Shown here: piece by piece, positions 1 through 8,030 of the stretch
Layout of the letters: every line of letters begins with the position of its first letter
Position numbering within the stretch: position 1 is the first letter of the stretch
Source of the DNA: Chitinophagaceae bacterium
GTDB taxonomy: Bacteria > Bacteroidota > Bacteroidia > Chitinophagales > Chitinophagaceae
NCBI GenBank assembly: GCA_026415715.1
Contig: JAOAGO010000023.1
Coordinates: forward strand, 1 to 48,123
DNA: 48,123 nt
Direction of reading: 5' to 3'
Position numbers and translations under genes: made by a program
The notes under the pieces: generated by a model
Told to the model about the DNA's origin: nothing
The model's database searches: none
The model's input: only the letters and a program-made list of their open reading frames with translations

Positions 1-530
1 CTGTAATAAGGGCCGCTCGGACTGAGAATGATCAGAAATTTATACGTAGAGGAAGGCTTTACTCCTATAACATCATCGGCAGCAAACATGAAAGGGCGGA
101 TATACAATGAATGGTCTTCCTTAAACGGAATCCAGTTTTGGTCTATACGCACCAACTGCTTCAATCCTTCCATAAACAGTTCTTCAGGAACCGAAGGCAT
201 TTGCATCCTTTCGGCCGAAATGTTGAATCTTCTGACATTGTCGTACGGCCGGAATAAAAGGGCATTACCGTGAATGTCTTTATAAGCCTTCATTCCTTCA
301 AAAATGGCTTGTCCGTAATGTAAAGCGGCCAGAGCCGGCGTAATGAGTAAGGGCTGGTAAGGCTTTATTTCCACATTTTTCCATTCTCCGTTCAGAAACT
401 CATCCCCCTCAAAATCAGCCTCCAGCATATGGTCGGTAAAATATTTTCCGAACGGAAGATTTTCCAATTCAAGGTTCTGTAATTTACTTTGTTCGGCCAA
501 AGTAATTTTTATTTCCGGCGCTACTACCAT
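1..530 (-). CDS. ilvE: Branched-chain amino acid aminotransferase, N-terminal part (cut by window edge)
   Basis: This is the first 176 codons of a fold-type IV PLP aminotransferase; the rest lies left of the window. The start ATG is at 530-528 and reads MVVAPEIKITLAEQSK. The stretch ALHYGQAIFEGMKAYK, followed by FRPYDNVRRFNISAERM and YIRPFMFAADD, is the pattern of the BCAT family, which moves amino groups between leucine, isoleucine or valine and 2-oxoglutarate in the cytoplasm. The catalytic lysine would lie beyond the edge and is not seen. The gene diverges from the gene at 598. A weak -7-like box, TTTCTTTG on the - strand (558-551), sits about 20 bases upstream of the start. Confidence 0.9.
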   Translation of the reverse strand, partial: MVVAPEIKITLAEQSKLQNLELENLPFGKYFTDHMLEADFEGDEFLNGEWKNVEIKPYQPLLITPALAALHYGQAIFEGMKAYKDIHGNALLFRPYDNVRRFNISAERMQMPSVPEELFMEGLKQLVRIDQNWIPFKEDHSLYIRPFMFAADDVIGVKPSSTYKFLIILSPSGPYY

Positions 531-597
531 AAAAGCTGAAATTTGAGACTCAAAGAAACGAAAAAAAAACAGAATTTTTTTTATTAAGTTTTCCGTC

Positions 598-1134
598 ATG
601 AGCCAACTCAACAATATAAAACTGAATCCTTTGTTGTTACAACAACTTTACAAAAATCACCTGATTGACCCTGATTTTTCAGCAAAGCAGGAAAATTTAA
701 TGAACAGGGAGTTGCCTTCAAAAACAACGGGTTCCGCTAAGGATGTGAAAGAAACGAAAAATCCGGATATTAAAAATATTTTAATTCTCTTTCATGATCC
801 GGAAAATAACGAAATGCAGGGCCCGGAACTAACTTTTCTGACTGAAATCCTGAAAGCCTGTAAACTTACACTTCAGGATGTGCAATTGATCAATCTGGCA
901 TCAGAAACCATTCCTTCTTTACCGGACTTCCTGCTAACGCAAAACGCAAACCTCATCATACTGTTTTGTGAAAATAAAGATTTAACCTTGTCCGGCTCAT
1001 CTGTCACTCCTTACCAGCTCTTTCGAAAAGAGGATAAAATCATTTTATCTGCATCGCCTTTATACATCATCTACCAAAACCGTGAAGAAAAAAGAAAACT
1101 CTGGCAGTGCCTGAAACAGATATTTAATTTATAG
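598..1134 (+). CDS. Unknown small protein with a pattern like DNA polymerase III psi subunit / UDG-like fold
   Basis: I do not recognise this 178-residue protein with certainty. Residues 1-50 are polar and look poorly ordered. The rest alternates predicted strands and helices: a strand NILILFHDP, a helix ELTFLTEILKACKL, a strand VQLINLA, the segment IPSLPDFL, a strand LIILFCE, and a C-terminal IILSASPLYIIYQ followed by the helix EEKRKLWQCLKQIF. That order and the final KRKLW helix resemble the psi subunit (HolD) of the clamp loader, which has an inactive uracil-DNA-glycosylase-like fold. This is a pattern-level inference. Four bases separate it from rdgB, so the two are probably co-transcribed. 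There is no signal peptide, so it should be cytoplasmic. Confidence 0.75.
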   Translation: MSQLNNIKLNPLLLQQLYKNHLIDPDFSAKQENLMNRELPSKTTGSAKDVKETKNPDIKNILILFHDPENNEMQGPELTFLTEILKACKLTLQDVQLINLASETIPSLPDFLLTQNANLIILFCENKDLTLSGSSVTPYQLFRKEDKIILSASPLYIIYQNREEKRKLWQCLKQIFNL

Positions 1135-1138
1135 TAAC

Positions 1139-1729
1139 ATGAGCATAACACTCATTTTTGCCACCCATAATCCCGGAAAAGTAAAGGAAGTGAAATCTCT
1201 GATTCCCGAACCTTTCGAAATCCTTTCCTTAAAGGATGCCGGTATTGAAATTTCAATACCCGAACCTTTTCATACACTGAAAGAAAATGCCTCTGCAAAA
1301 TCGAGAACCATTTTTGAAAAAACGGGAAAAAACTGTTTCAGTGAAGATACCGGACTGGAAGTGGAAGCGCTGGGTGGTGAACCCGGTGTTCATACGGCAC
1401 ATTATGCCGGCGAACAGGCTACTGCCGATGAAAATATGCATAAACTGCTGACTAAGCTTCAGGGACAAACAAACCGGAAAGCCCGTTTCCGAACCGTTAT
1501 TTCACTCATCCTGGAAGGAAAAGAATATTTTTTTGAAGGAGTTTGCGACGGACAAATCGCCTTTGAAAAAAGGGGGACCGAAGGATTTGGTTATGACCCT
1601 GTTTTTATTCCGGATGGCGCCGGGAAAACCTTTGCCGAAATGAATCTGGAAGAAAAAAACCAATGCAGTCACCGAAAAAAAGCCATTCTAAAGCTCATCG
1701 AATTTCTGAAGAGCGTATATTGTGCATAA
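1139..1729 (+). CDS. rdgB: XTP/dITP pyrophosphatase (non-canonical purine NTP phosphatase)
   Basis: A 196-residue RdgB/HAM1 protein, normal length for the family. It hydrolyses ITP, dITP and XTP to the monophosphates and so keeps deaminated purines out of DNA and RNA. Visible motifs are the N-terminal substrate loop ATHNPGKVKE (residues 8-17), the SEDTGLEVEALGG block with the metal-binding acidic residues, GTEGFGYDPVF, and the C-terminal SHRKKA. The usual YSARYAG reads HTAHYAG here. The ATG at 1139 follows the stop of the upstream gene by four bases. Cytoplasmic. Confidence 0.95.
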   Translation: MSITLIFATHNPGKVKEVKSLIPEPFEILSLKDAGIEISIPEPFHTLKENASAKSRTIFEKTGKNCFSEDTGLEVEALGGEPGVHTAHYAGEQATADENMHKLLTKLQGQTNRKARFRTVISLILEGKEYFFEGVCDGQIAFEKRGTEGFGYDPVFIPDGAGKTFAEMNLEEKNQCSHRKKAILKLIEFLKSVYCA

Positions 1730-1753
1730 AATCAATTGTTTCAAAGCAACCAA

Positions 1754-2311
1754 ATGATAACGGAAACCGACTTAATAAACGGGTGCCTGGCCGGAGACCG
1801 CAGAATGCAGGAAGAATTGTACCGGCGGTTTTCAGCCCGCATGTATGCCGTTTGCCTGCGGTATGCGGGCAATACCGAAGAAGCGCAGGATTTGCTTCAG
1901 GAAGGATTTATTAAAGTTTATAAAAAGCTGAACAGTTTTCGCGGTGAAGGCTCTTTTGAAGGGTGGATGAGAAGAATCTTTGTCAACACGGCCATAGAGC
2001 ATTTTCGGAAAAAACGCTATCTGATGCCCGTTACCGAAAAAGAAGAAAATACCATGGAAAGCGATTACCTGACGGGGCTGGACCAGCTGAGCACAAAAGA
2101 AATTATGGATTTGATACAAAAACTTTCGCCGGGTTACCGAACCGTTTTTAATATGTATGTGGTGGAAGGATTTACGCACAAAGAAATTGCCGACATGCTG
2201 GGTATCAGCGAAGGCACCAGTAAATCGCAGCTATCCCGCGCCAAGGTAATTTTGCAGAAAATGGTGCGTTCACTGACGGAATCCAAACAAGAATCGCATC
2301 CGAACTCATGA
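1754..2311 (+). CDS. ECF-type RNA polymerase sigma factor
   Basis: A sigma-70 family ECF factor of 185 residues from the ATG at 1754; a TTG at 1736 would add six residues, but MITETDLINGCLAGD is the usual kind of N-terminus. Region 2 reads LYRRFSARMYAVCLRYAGNTEEAQD, then LLQEGFIKVYKKLNSF and the -10-recognition segment FEGWMRRIFVNTAIEHFRKKR. Region 4 carries the helix-turn-helix GFTHKEIADMLGISEGTSKSQLSRAK. It redirects RNA polymerase to a specific promoter set that I cannot name. Its end overlaps the next gene by four bases (ATGA), which points to translational coupling with a membrane partner that may hold it inactive. Confidence 0.93.
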   Translation: MITETDLINGCLAGDRRMQEELYRRFSARMYAVCLRYAGNTEEAQDLLQEGFIKVYKKLNSFRGEGSFEGWMRRIFVNTAIEHFRKKRYLMPVTEKEENTMESDYLTGLDQLSTKEIMDLIQKLSPGYRTVFNMYVVEGFTHKEIADMLGISEGTSKSQLSRAKVILQKMVRSLTESKQESHPNS

Positions 2312-3237
2312 AGCCGGAAACGATACATAAAATACTTGAGGCAGAAATAAACCCGCCTGAATCCGCATGGAAAAACATTTCGGCCGGGTTGGATGAAATG
2401 GCCGGCTATCATGCCATATCTCAATCTCTGTATAACCTGAGCATAACGCCGCCCGACAGGGTTTGGGAAAAAATTTCCATACAGATTCCCTTTGCCGTAG
2501 AAGAAGAAAACATTCAGCAAAAACTAAATGCATTTGAACCCACACCTCCTGCATTTTCACCGGTTTTAACTGGAAATATTTCCCATGAACCCGAAAAATC
2601 AGTAAGACAATTTTTCCTTTTTCGTCGCCTGGCCGTTGCTGCCGCAATCATCGGCCTTTTGATATGGGGCGGAATTCGTTTATGGAATTCTTCCGAAAAT
2701 CCTATACCGGAAAATACGGCACAAAACAACCCGATTCCAAAACCTACCTTTCCTGAAACTAAACCGAAAGCTTCTGATTCGGATAATACTCAACTGGAAA
2801 AAATAACGAATGAGTCGGCAACAAAAGATAACTCCTTATCCGATGAAAGGGATCAAAAACCTGCAGATGCGCATCTTGCCATACACAAGCTCAAAACAAA
2901 ACCCGAAGCATACGATAACAATCCCGTAACTGTAAATACCCGTGGTTTGGATTTAACGGAAGAAAACGTCATAAAAGAGAGTAACTACAAAACTGAACCC
3001 GGACAGCCTCTCAACATTTCCGAAAGATATGTGATTATGCTGACTCCGGAAGGAAAAATCATCCGGTTGTCAAAAAAACTCGGCCCGGTAATGCTTTGTC
3101 TGGCCGGAGAAATTCAGGATGATAAATGTAAAACACAACTGGAAAACTGGAGAAGGCAAATGCTCGAAGCGGGCCCTTCTCACCCCGGCAATTTTGTGGA
3201 CATACTAAACCTGGTTGAAACGTTCAGTGAGCAATAA
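2308..3237 (+). CDS. Single-pass membrane protein coupled to the ECF sigma factor; putative anti-sigma protein
   Basis: A 309-residue protein starting inside the sigma-factor stop codon. Residues 1-83 hold three copies of a PP-containing unit with prolines at 16-17, 48-49 and 80-81, exactly 32 residues apart; the first two units read NPPESAWKNI and TPPDRVWEKI. One membrane helix is at about 108-123, preceded by RR. A polar Pro/Lys/Asn-rich linker follows, then a folded-looking C-terminal segment of about 65 residues beginning YVIMLTPEGKIIRLSKKLGP. No zinc-type HxxxCxxC anti-sigma motif is present. The role as cognate anti-sigma factor is inferred from coupling and topology (N-terminus inside, C-terminus in the periplasm). 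Confidence 0.8.
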   Translation: MKPETIHKILEAEINPPESAWKNISAGLDEMAGYHAISQSLYNLSITPPDRVWEKISIQIPFAVEEENIQQKLNAFEPTPPAFSPVLTGNISHEPEKSVRQFFLFRRLAVAAAIIGLLIWGGIRLWNSSENPIPENTAQNNPIPKPTFPETKPKASDSDNTQLEKITNESATKDNSLSDERDQKPADAHLAIHKLKTKPEAYDNNPVTVNTRGLDLTEENVIKESNYKTEPGQPLNISERYVIMLTPEGKIIRLSKKLGPVMLCLAGEIQDDKCKTQLENWRRQMLEAGPSHPGNFVDILNLVETFSEQ

Positions 3238-3369
3238 TCAAATTTTTCAAAAATTTTTCACAGGCATACATTCTTTTGTTCAACAACTTGGATATTTACC
3301 TGTTCCAATAATCCGCTAAATCATTTCAGAACATGTCAGCCCGAACGAAACCCGGGGTAACACATGATT

Positions 3370-4614
3370 TCAGGAAAACCTGTCCGGGTCAAAAGGACGG
3401 ATATCCATGCTTAATGTTTTTCCGTTGAGAATTTCACTGACCAGTAATCCGGTACCGGCTCCCAAACTTAATCCCAGCATGGAATGCCCGGAAGCCACCG
3501 TCAGATTTTTATATTTTTTCACCCGACCGAGATAAGGCAGCCCGTCTGCCGACAAAGGCCGAAATCCATACCACACCTGATCATTTTCCGAAAGCTTTCT
3601 TTTAAAATCGGGAAAATAAGCGGTTACACTTTCCAGAATGCCCTGCATCCGTTTCATCCGCGGCGGAGTATTCAGCGAGGTAATCTCCATCGTACCGCCA
3701 AATCGCATCTTATTTCCGTTCATGGGTGTAATGGCTACTCTTTTTTCATACAAAATAGCAGGATAATTTAACCGGAATTCACCATTCTCAATCGTAAGCG
3801 AATAACCCCGCCCGGGCACCAGAGGAATGGAAAGTTTTAATTTCTGCGCTAACAGTCCGGTATGTGCCCCGCCGGCCAGAATAAATTCATCGGCATCAAG
3901 ATTACCCCGGTTTGTTTCCGCCTTTTTAATTTTCCCGTTCTCCGTACAAAACCCGGTAACCTCCGTATGCGGCAGTAGTTGTACGCCTTGTTGCTTTAAA
4001 AACGTTTTGAGTTGCGCCATCAGTTTATTGGGATAACAATGCGCATCAAAAGGAAAATAAACGGCGCCCTGCGCATGGATCTGAACATGAGGCTCCTTTT
4101 GCCTTAGCTCATCCACTTGTAAAAGTTTTGTTTCGGTCAGACCAATGGCATGCGCCTTTTCCACAATCTGCAAAGCATGTTCTTTTCCTTTTTCAGTATG
4201 AAAATATTCCAGTATCCCTTTTTTTTCATAAGCAAAATCAAAGTCATGAAGCCAGTTTTCAAATTCTCTCTGGCTCAGCAATGCAATATCCCGAAGCGGA
4301 ATCATGGCTTCATTTACTTTTCGGGCATTGGCGCTTTGTAAAAAATGCCAACCCCATCGGAAAAACTGCCAGTCCAAACGAGGCTGAACATAAAAAGGGC
4401 TTTTGCTGTTCCACATCCACTTCAATGCTTTTATAACAATACCCGGTGTGGCTAAAGGAATAAAATGACTGGGACAGATATATCCGGCATTACCATACGA
4501 ACAGTTATCCTCCAAATCATGTTTATCCGCTACAACCACATCCCATCCCGTACGCCGAAGGTAAAGCGCACTGCTGAGTCCGATAATTCCTCCTCCAATG
4601 ATAACCACTTTCAT
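3370..4614 (-). CDS. FAD-dependent D-amino acid dehydrogenase family protein, probably D-hydroxyproline dehydrogenase
   Basis: A 414-residue DAO/DadA-type flavoprotein. The N-terminus VVIIGGGIIGLSSALYLRR carries the GxGxxG dinucleotide-binding motif and is followed by an acidic-edge strand VVVADK. Later segments fit the family, for example FILAGGAHTGLLAQ and the C-terminal WYGFRPLSADGLPYLG with ASGHSMLGLSLGAGTG. It follows a proline-racemase-family gene on the same strand with a 49-base gap. In hydroxyproline catabolism, epimerase and FAD dehydrogenase act in turn: cis-4-hydroxy-D-proline is oxidised to a pyrroline carboxylate. The substrate is inferred from this neighbour; general D-amino acid dehydrogenase or glycine-oxidase-like activity is the alternative. 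Confidence 0.88.
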   Translation of the reverse strand: MKVVIIGGGIIGLSSALYLRRTGWDVVVADKHDLEDNCSYGNAGYICPSHFIPLATPGIVIKALKWMWNSKSPFYVQPRLDWQFFRWGWHFLQSANARKVNEAMIPLRDIALLSQREFENWLHDFDFAYEKKGILEYFHTEKGKEHALQIVEKAHAIGLTETKLLQVDELRQKEPHVQIHAQGAVYFPFDAHCYPNKLMAQLKTFLKQQGVQLLPHTEVTGFCTENGKIKKAETNRGNLDADEFILAGGAHTGLLAQKLKLSIPLVPGRGYSLTIENGEFRLNYPAILYEKRVAITPMNGNKMRFGGTMEITSLNTPPRMKRMQGILESVTAYFPDFKRKLSENDQVWYGFRPLSADGLPYLGRVKKYKNLTVASGHSMLGLSLGAGTGLLVSEILNGKTLSMDIRPFDPDRFS

Positions 4615-4663
4615 AATACGTTAATTCAGCGTATAACAAATAAATTCTCGAAATCCGAAAAAT

Positions 4664-5686
4664 TCAGAGAACCTGAAAACCATGTGCAAACGGATCGTCA
4701 TCTGTGTCAATAATGATGGTATTGTATCCGGTTACTTTGGCCCACCCTTCGATAGAGGGCCGTATGGCAGGATAATCGCACACCGAAAGTTCTTCTTCTA
4801 TTCTTCCCGTAAATGTGCTGCCAATGATGCTTTCATGAATGAACAATTCGCCTTTTTTCAGTTTGCCTTTGGCATACCATTGTGCCATACGTGCCGAAGT
4901 GCCCGTTCCGCAAGGACTCCGGTCTATAGCCTTCTCGCCATATACAACCGCGTTTCGGGCCGTAGAGTTCGGATTCAGCACGGCGCCTGTCCACAAAATA
5001 TGATGGCAACCCCGTATGGAGGCATCTTCCGGGTGCACAAACTCGCACTGTTCGTTTAACTTTCTTTTCAACTCCCTTGCCCACAAAATCAGATTTTCGG
5101 CCGGATAATGTTCCAGTCCTTTAAAATTTTCCTGAACATCCACAATGGCGTAGAAGTTTCCACCATAGGCTACATCAATCCGCAACGCTCCGGGCCCTGA
5201 ACACTCCACCGACAGATTCTCCAGAAAAAGAAAAGAAGGCACATTCAGAATTTTCACGCTCTGAACAACAGGTTTTTCTACTGAGGATAATTCGGAATTC
5301 AAGGTATATTCGGCCATAACCAATCCGGCGGGTGTTTCCAGCCTGAGCACTCCTTCCTTCCGGGGTGTTATAATTTTTTCCTGAATGGCTATCGTTACGG
5401 TTCCGATTAAACCATGCCCGCACATGGGCAGGCAACCGGTAGTTTCAATAAATAATACAGCGGCATCATTCAGAGGGTCGTGCGGAGGGTATAAAATGCT
5501 TCCGCTCATCAGGTCATGCCCGCGGGGTTCAAACATCAAACCGGTGCGTATCCAGTCATAATGTTTTATGAAATATAATCTCTTTTCCCGCATGTCGGCG
5601 CCTAAGAGTTCGGGAGCGCCGCTGCGCACAAGGCGCACGGGATTTCCGCAGGTATGCCCGTCAACACATTCAAAAACATATTTCAT
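4664..5686 (-). CDS. 4-hydroxyproline 2-epimerase (proline racemase family)
   Basis: A 340-residue proline racemase family enzyme, standard length. Both active-site cysteines are visible: Cys89 in LPMCGHGLIG and Cys259 in DRSPCGTGTSARMAQW. Family members with two cysteines are racemases or epimerases, while trans-3-hydroxyproline dehydratases carry threonine at the second site, so the dehydratase reading is disfavoured. The start MKYVFECVDGHTCGNPVRLV is typical. It is the first gene of a two-gene unit with the FAD dehydrogenase. Together they would convert trans-4-hydroxy-L-proline to its D-epimer and oxidise it. The later deaminase and semialdehyde dehydrogenase of that pathway are not in the window. 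Confidence 0.9.
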   Translation of the reverse strand: MKYVFECVDGHTCGNPVRLVRSGAPELLGADMREKRLYFIKHYDWIRTGLMFEPRGHDLMSGSILYPPHDPLNDAAVLFIETTGCLPMCGHGLIGTVTIAIQEKIITPRKEGVLRLETPAGLVMAEYTLNSELSSVEKPVVQSVKILNVPSFLFLENLSVECSGPGALRIDVAYGGNFYAIVDVQENFKGLEHYPAENLILWARELKRKLNEQCEFVHPEDASIRGCHHILWTGAVLNPNSTARNAVVYGEKAIDRSPCGTGTSARMAQWYAKGKLKKGELFIHESIIGSTFTGRIEEELSVCDYPAIRPSIEGWAKVTGYNTIIIDTDDDPFAHGFQVL

Positions 5687-5747
5687 AAACTCCGGCGAAA
5701 TTATCCAAATCTCTTTTTCCGATAACTCTTCTTATCCGTTTGTTTTT

Positions 5748-5755
5748 TAAATTTG
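5748..5755 (+). promoter_or_regulatory. Bacteroidota-type -7 element TAAATTTG
   Basis: The octamer TAAATTTG matches TAnnTTTG exactly. It ends 15 bases before the ATG at 5771, so the transcript would have a leader of only about ten bases. It also overlaps the TTG at 5753, which argues against that codon as the start. No convincing -33 TTG lies at the usual distance. Confidence 0.5.
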
Positions 5756-5770
5756 TACACACTTTCTTCC

Positions 5771-7066
5771 ATGGAAACCTATGGTAAGATATTGCTGGTG
5801 GCCATGCCGGTATTTCTTTTTCTGGTATTATTCGAAAAATGGTATGGCTGGCGAAAAGGATTCGACACCGTCCGCACTATAGATATGATCTCCTCGCTGA
5901 GCAGCGGTATTACCAACGTCACGAAAGATGTGCTGGGCCTCGCCATTTCCATCAGCATTTACCCCTTTATGCTGGAACATTTTGCCCTTTTTCACATACA
6001 AAATACAGCCATTGTATATGTGTTAACTTTTATCATTATGGACTTTAACGGGTACTGGGTACACCGTTTAAGCCATAAAATCAACCTGTTCTGGAATCTG
6101 CACATTATCCATCACAGCAGCGAAGAGTTTAATTTAGCCTGTGCACTGCGCCAAAGCATTTCTTCTTTCTTTAATTTTTTTACCATACTGCTATTTCCTG
6201 CGGCCATCCTGGGTATTCCGGAAAATGTAATTAACACCGTGGGGCCTTTGCATTTGTTTGCGCAGTTCTGGTATCATACCCGGCATATCGGAAAAATGGG
6301 CTTTCTGGAAAAAATTATTGTCACCCCCAGCCATCACCGGGTGCACCATGCCATTAATCCCGAATATATTGACAAAAATCTTTCTCAGATTTTTATCATA
6401 TGGGATAAACTATTCGGTACGTTTCAGGAAGAACGCCCCGACGTTCCGCCGGTTTACGGAATTACCCGCCCGGCCCGAACCTGGAATCCCATTAAAATCA
6501 ACTTTCAGCATCTCTGGCTTATGATGCAGGATGCCTGGCGCACCAAAAGCATTAAAGAAAAATTTACCCTCTGGTTTAAACCCACAGGCTATCGCCCCCC
6601 CGATGTAGCGCAGAAATATCCGGTTTATAAAATTGACAACGTTTATCATTTTGAAAAATACGACACGCCGGCCTCGCTATCCTTTAAAGTATGGTTATGG
6701 TTTCAACTGCTGGTGTTACTTCTTTTTATATCCTATCTGTTCGGAAAGCTGGCCTATATTAACAGCCTCCACCCGTACTATATTTACGGTTACGGCCTTT
6801 TTGTTTTTCTGAGCGTATATGCGCTTACCGAATTAATGGACAGAAACCGGTATGCTTTTATGTGGGAGCTGCTTCGTAGCGGCATCGGAATGTATTTTCT
6901 GATCAGCCAGAACAATTGGTTCGGGGCGTCAGCATGGTTCCCTCCCATTTCGCAAATCTTAGGAATCTATTTTTTACTTTCCATAGTCATAACCGCCTGG
7001 TTTGCCCGTAAACACTATTACGAAGATCAGGCAAATGCTATGAAAAACACCCTGGCATCCCGTTAA
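5771..7066 (+). CDS. Membrane di-iron fatty acid hydroxylase / sterol desaturase family protein
   Basis: A 431-residue polytopic membrane protein. The three histidine clusters of the fatty acid hydroxylase superfamily are present: HRLSH, HIIHHS and HHRVHH. They bind two irons at the cytoplasmic membrane face. The N-terminal two thirds hold the catalytic core; about 120 residues of extra membrane helices follow (FKVWLWFQLLVLLLFISYLF onward). This longer layout recalls alkylglycerol monooxygenase-like members. The substrate (lipid, sterol-like or carotenoid) cannot be told. The ATG at 5771 is chosen over an in-frame TTG at 5753 that lies within the -7 promoter box. It diverges from the hydroxyproline genes. 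Confidence 0.88.
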   Translation: METYGKILLVAMPVFLFLVLFEKWYGWRKGFDTVRTIDMISSLSSGITNVTKDVLGLAISISIYPFMLEHFALFHIQNTAIVYVLTFIIMDFNGYWVHRLSHKINLFWNLHIIHHSSEEFNLACALRQSISSFFNFFTILLFPAAILGIPENVINTVGPLHLFAQFWYHTRHIGKMGFLEKIIVTPSHHRVHHAINPEYIDKNLSQIFIIWDKLFGTFQEERPDVPPVYGITRPARTWNPIKINFQHLWLMMQDAWRTKSIKEKFTLWFKPTGYRPPDVAQKYPVYKIDNVYHFEKYDTPASLSFKVWLWFQLLVLLLFISYLFGKLAYINSLHPYYIYGYGLFVFLSVYALTELMDRNRYAFMWELLRSGIGMYFLISQNNWFGASAWFPPISQILGIYFLLSIVITAWFARKHYYEDQANAMKNTLASR

Positions 7067-7095
7067 AGGAAATCAGAAAAATATTATGCAAACCT

Positions 7096-7842
7096 TCAGG
7101 ATTTTTTTAACCGCTCAAGTACAACATCCCAATTCACCACGGTCCACCATGCCGTAATATAATCGTTGCGGCGGTTTTGATATTTCAGATAATAGGCATG
7201 CTCCCATACATCCAGGCCAAGAAGCGGAGTGCCCTTCAGTTCACTGACATCCATCAGCGGGTTATCCTGATTGGGCGTGGAGCCGATTTTCAGTTTGCCG
7301 TCGGGGGTTTTCACCAACCAGGCCCATCCGCTACCGAAACGGTTACGGGCCGCTTCACTGAATTGGTTGCGGAAGTTGTCAAACGACCCGAAATGCTTTT
7401 GCAGTACATCATTCAATTCGGCCGGAGGCAGGTTGTTGTCCGAAGGTTTTTTCAGCGATGCCCAGAAAAATTCATGATTGTAATGGCCGCCGCCGTTATT
7501 CCTCATTTTTGAAGAATATTTTGAAATCTGCGTCAGCAGTTCTTTCAGGCTAACGGATTGCGTATTCACACCCTCGTCTTTAAGAGCATCTGCCAGATTT
7601 TTTGCATAACCGGCCGCATGCCTGGTGTAATGAATTTCCATAGTCAGCGCATCAATCGTCGGTTCCAGATGCTGATAGCTGTACGGCAAGGGGCGCTGTT
7701 CAAAAGGTATATCTTCTGCCCGCCCGGCTGCACTCGTTTTTGCCGAAACAGAGCACGACAAAGAAGGAAAAACCATCCACCCCGTTGCGGCTATGGCAGA
7801 GGTTTTCAGAAAGGTTCTTCTATGTGTAAAATTTTCAGCCAT
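7096..7842 (-). CDS. Fe/Mn superoxide dismutase with a Tat signal peptide
   Basis: A 248-residue Fe/Mn-family superoxide dismutase with about 45 extra N-terminal residues. The extension holds a twin-arginine motif, HRRTFLKTS (Arg8-Arg9), then a hydrophobic stretch ending near SLSCSVSA. The enzyme body starts at FEQRPLPYSYQHLEPTID. Metal-ligand segments are visible: IHYTRHAAGY, GGHYNHEFFW, and LDVWEHAYYLKYQNRR. The NQDNPL segment is more common in manganese-type enzymes; metal choice is not certain. Tat export delivers folded, metal-loaded protein to the periplasm, so it likely removes superoxide outside the cytoplasm. The Cys in the leader could alternatively be a lipid anchor. It converges on the hydroxylase gene with a 29-base gap. 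Confidence 0.93.
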   Translation of the reverse strand: MAENFTHRRTFLKTSAIAATGWMVFPSLSCSVSAKTSAAGRAEDIPFEQRPLPYSYQHLEPTIDALTMEIHYTRHAAGYAKNLADALKDEGVNTQSVSLKELLTQISKYSSKMRNNGGGHYNHEFFWASLKKPSDNNLPPAELNDVLQKHFGSFDNFRNQFSEAARNRFGSGWAWLVKTPDGKLKIGSTPNQDNPLMDVSELKGTPLLGLDVWEHAYYLKYQNRRNDYITAWWTVVNWDVVLERLKKS

Positions 7843-7904
7843 ACTGTTTTCACTTTCACTATAAAGATAAGTCGAAATCGGGGATATATTATAGAGGAAG
7901 GCTT

Positions 7905-8030
7905 GGGGCTGTCGGCTACAGTGCTGCTGTCAGCTTCGGTTCGCTGCCTTCCGGGCTCGGCTATCGCCTCGGCCGTACGCCCCGGACGTACGGCTAAACC
8001 CTTCAGGCAGCGCAGCCCTTCAGCAACCGG
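7905..8030. repeat. GC-rich intergenic repeat island, copy 1
   Basis: A sharply GC-rich block inside AT-rich intergenic DNA. It opens with GGGGCTGTC and closes with GCGCAGCCCTTCAGC; the island at 26079-26290 opens with the same nine bases and closes with GCGCAGCCCTTGAGC in the same orientation. Inside is a perfect inverted repeat, GCCGTACG (7972-7979) and CGTACGGC (7987-7994), with a seven-base loop. I take it as a member of an interspersed non-coding repeat family. Frames that run through it show no domain. Confidence 0.55.
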
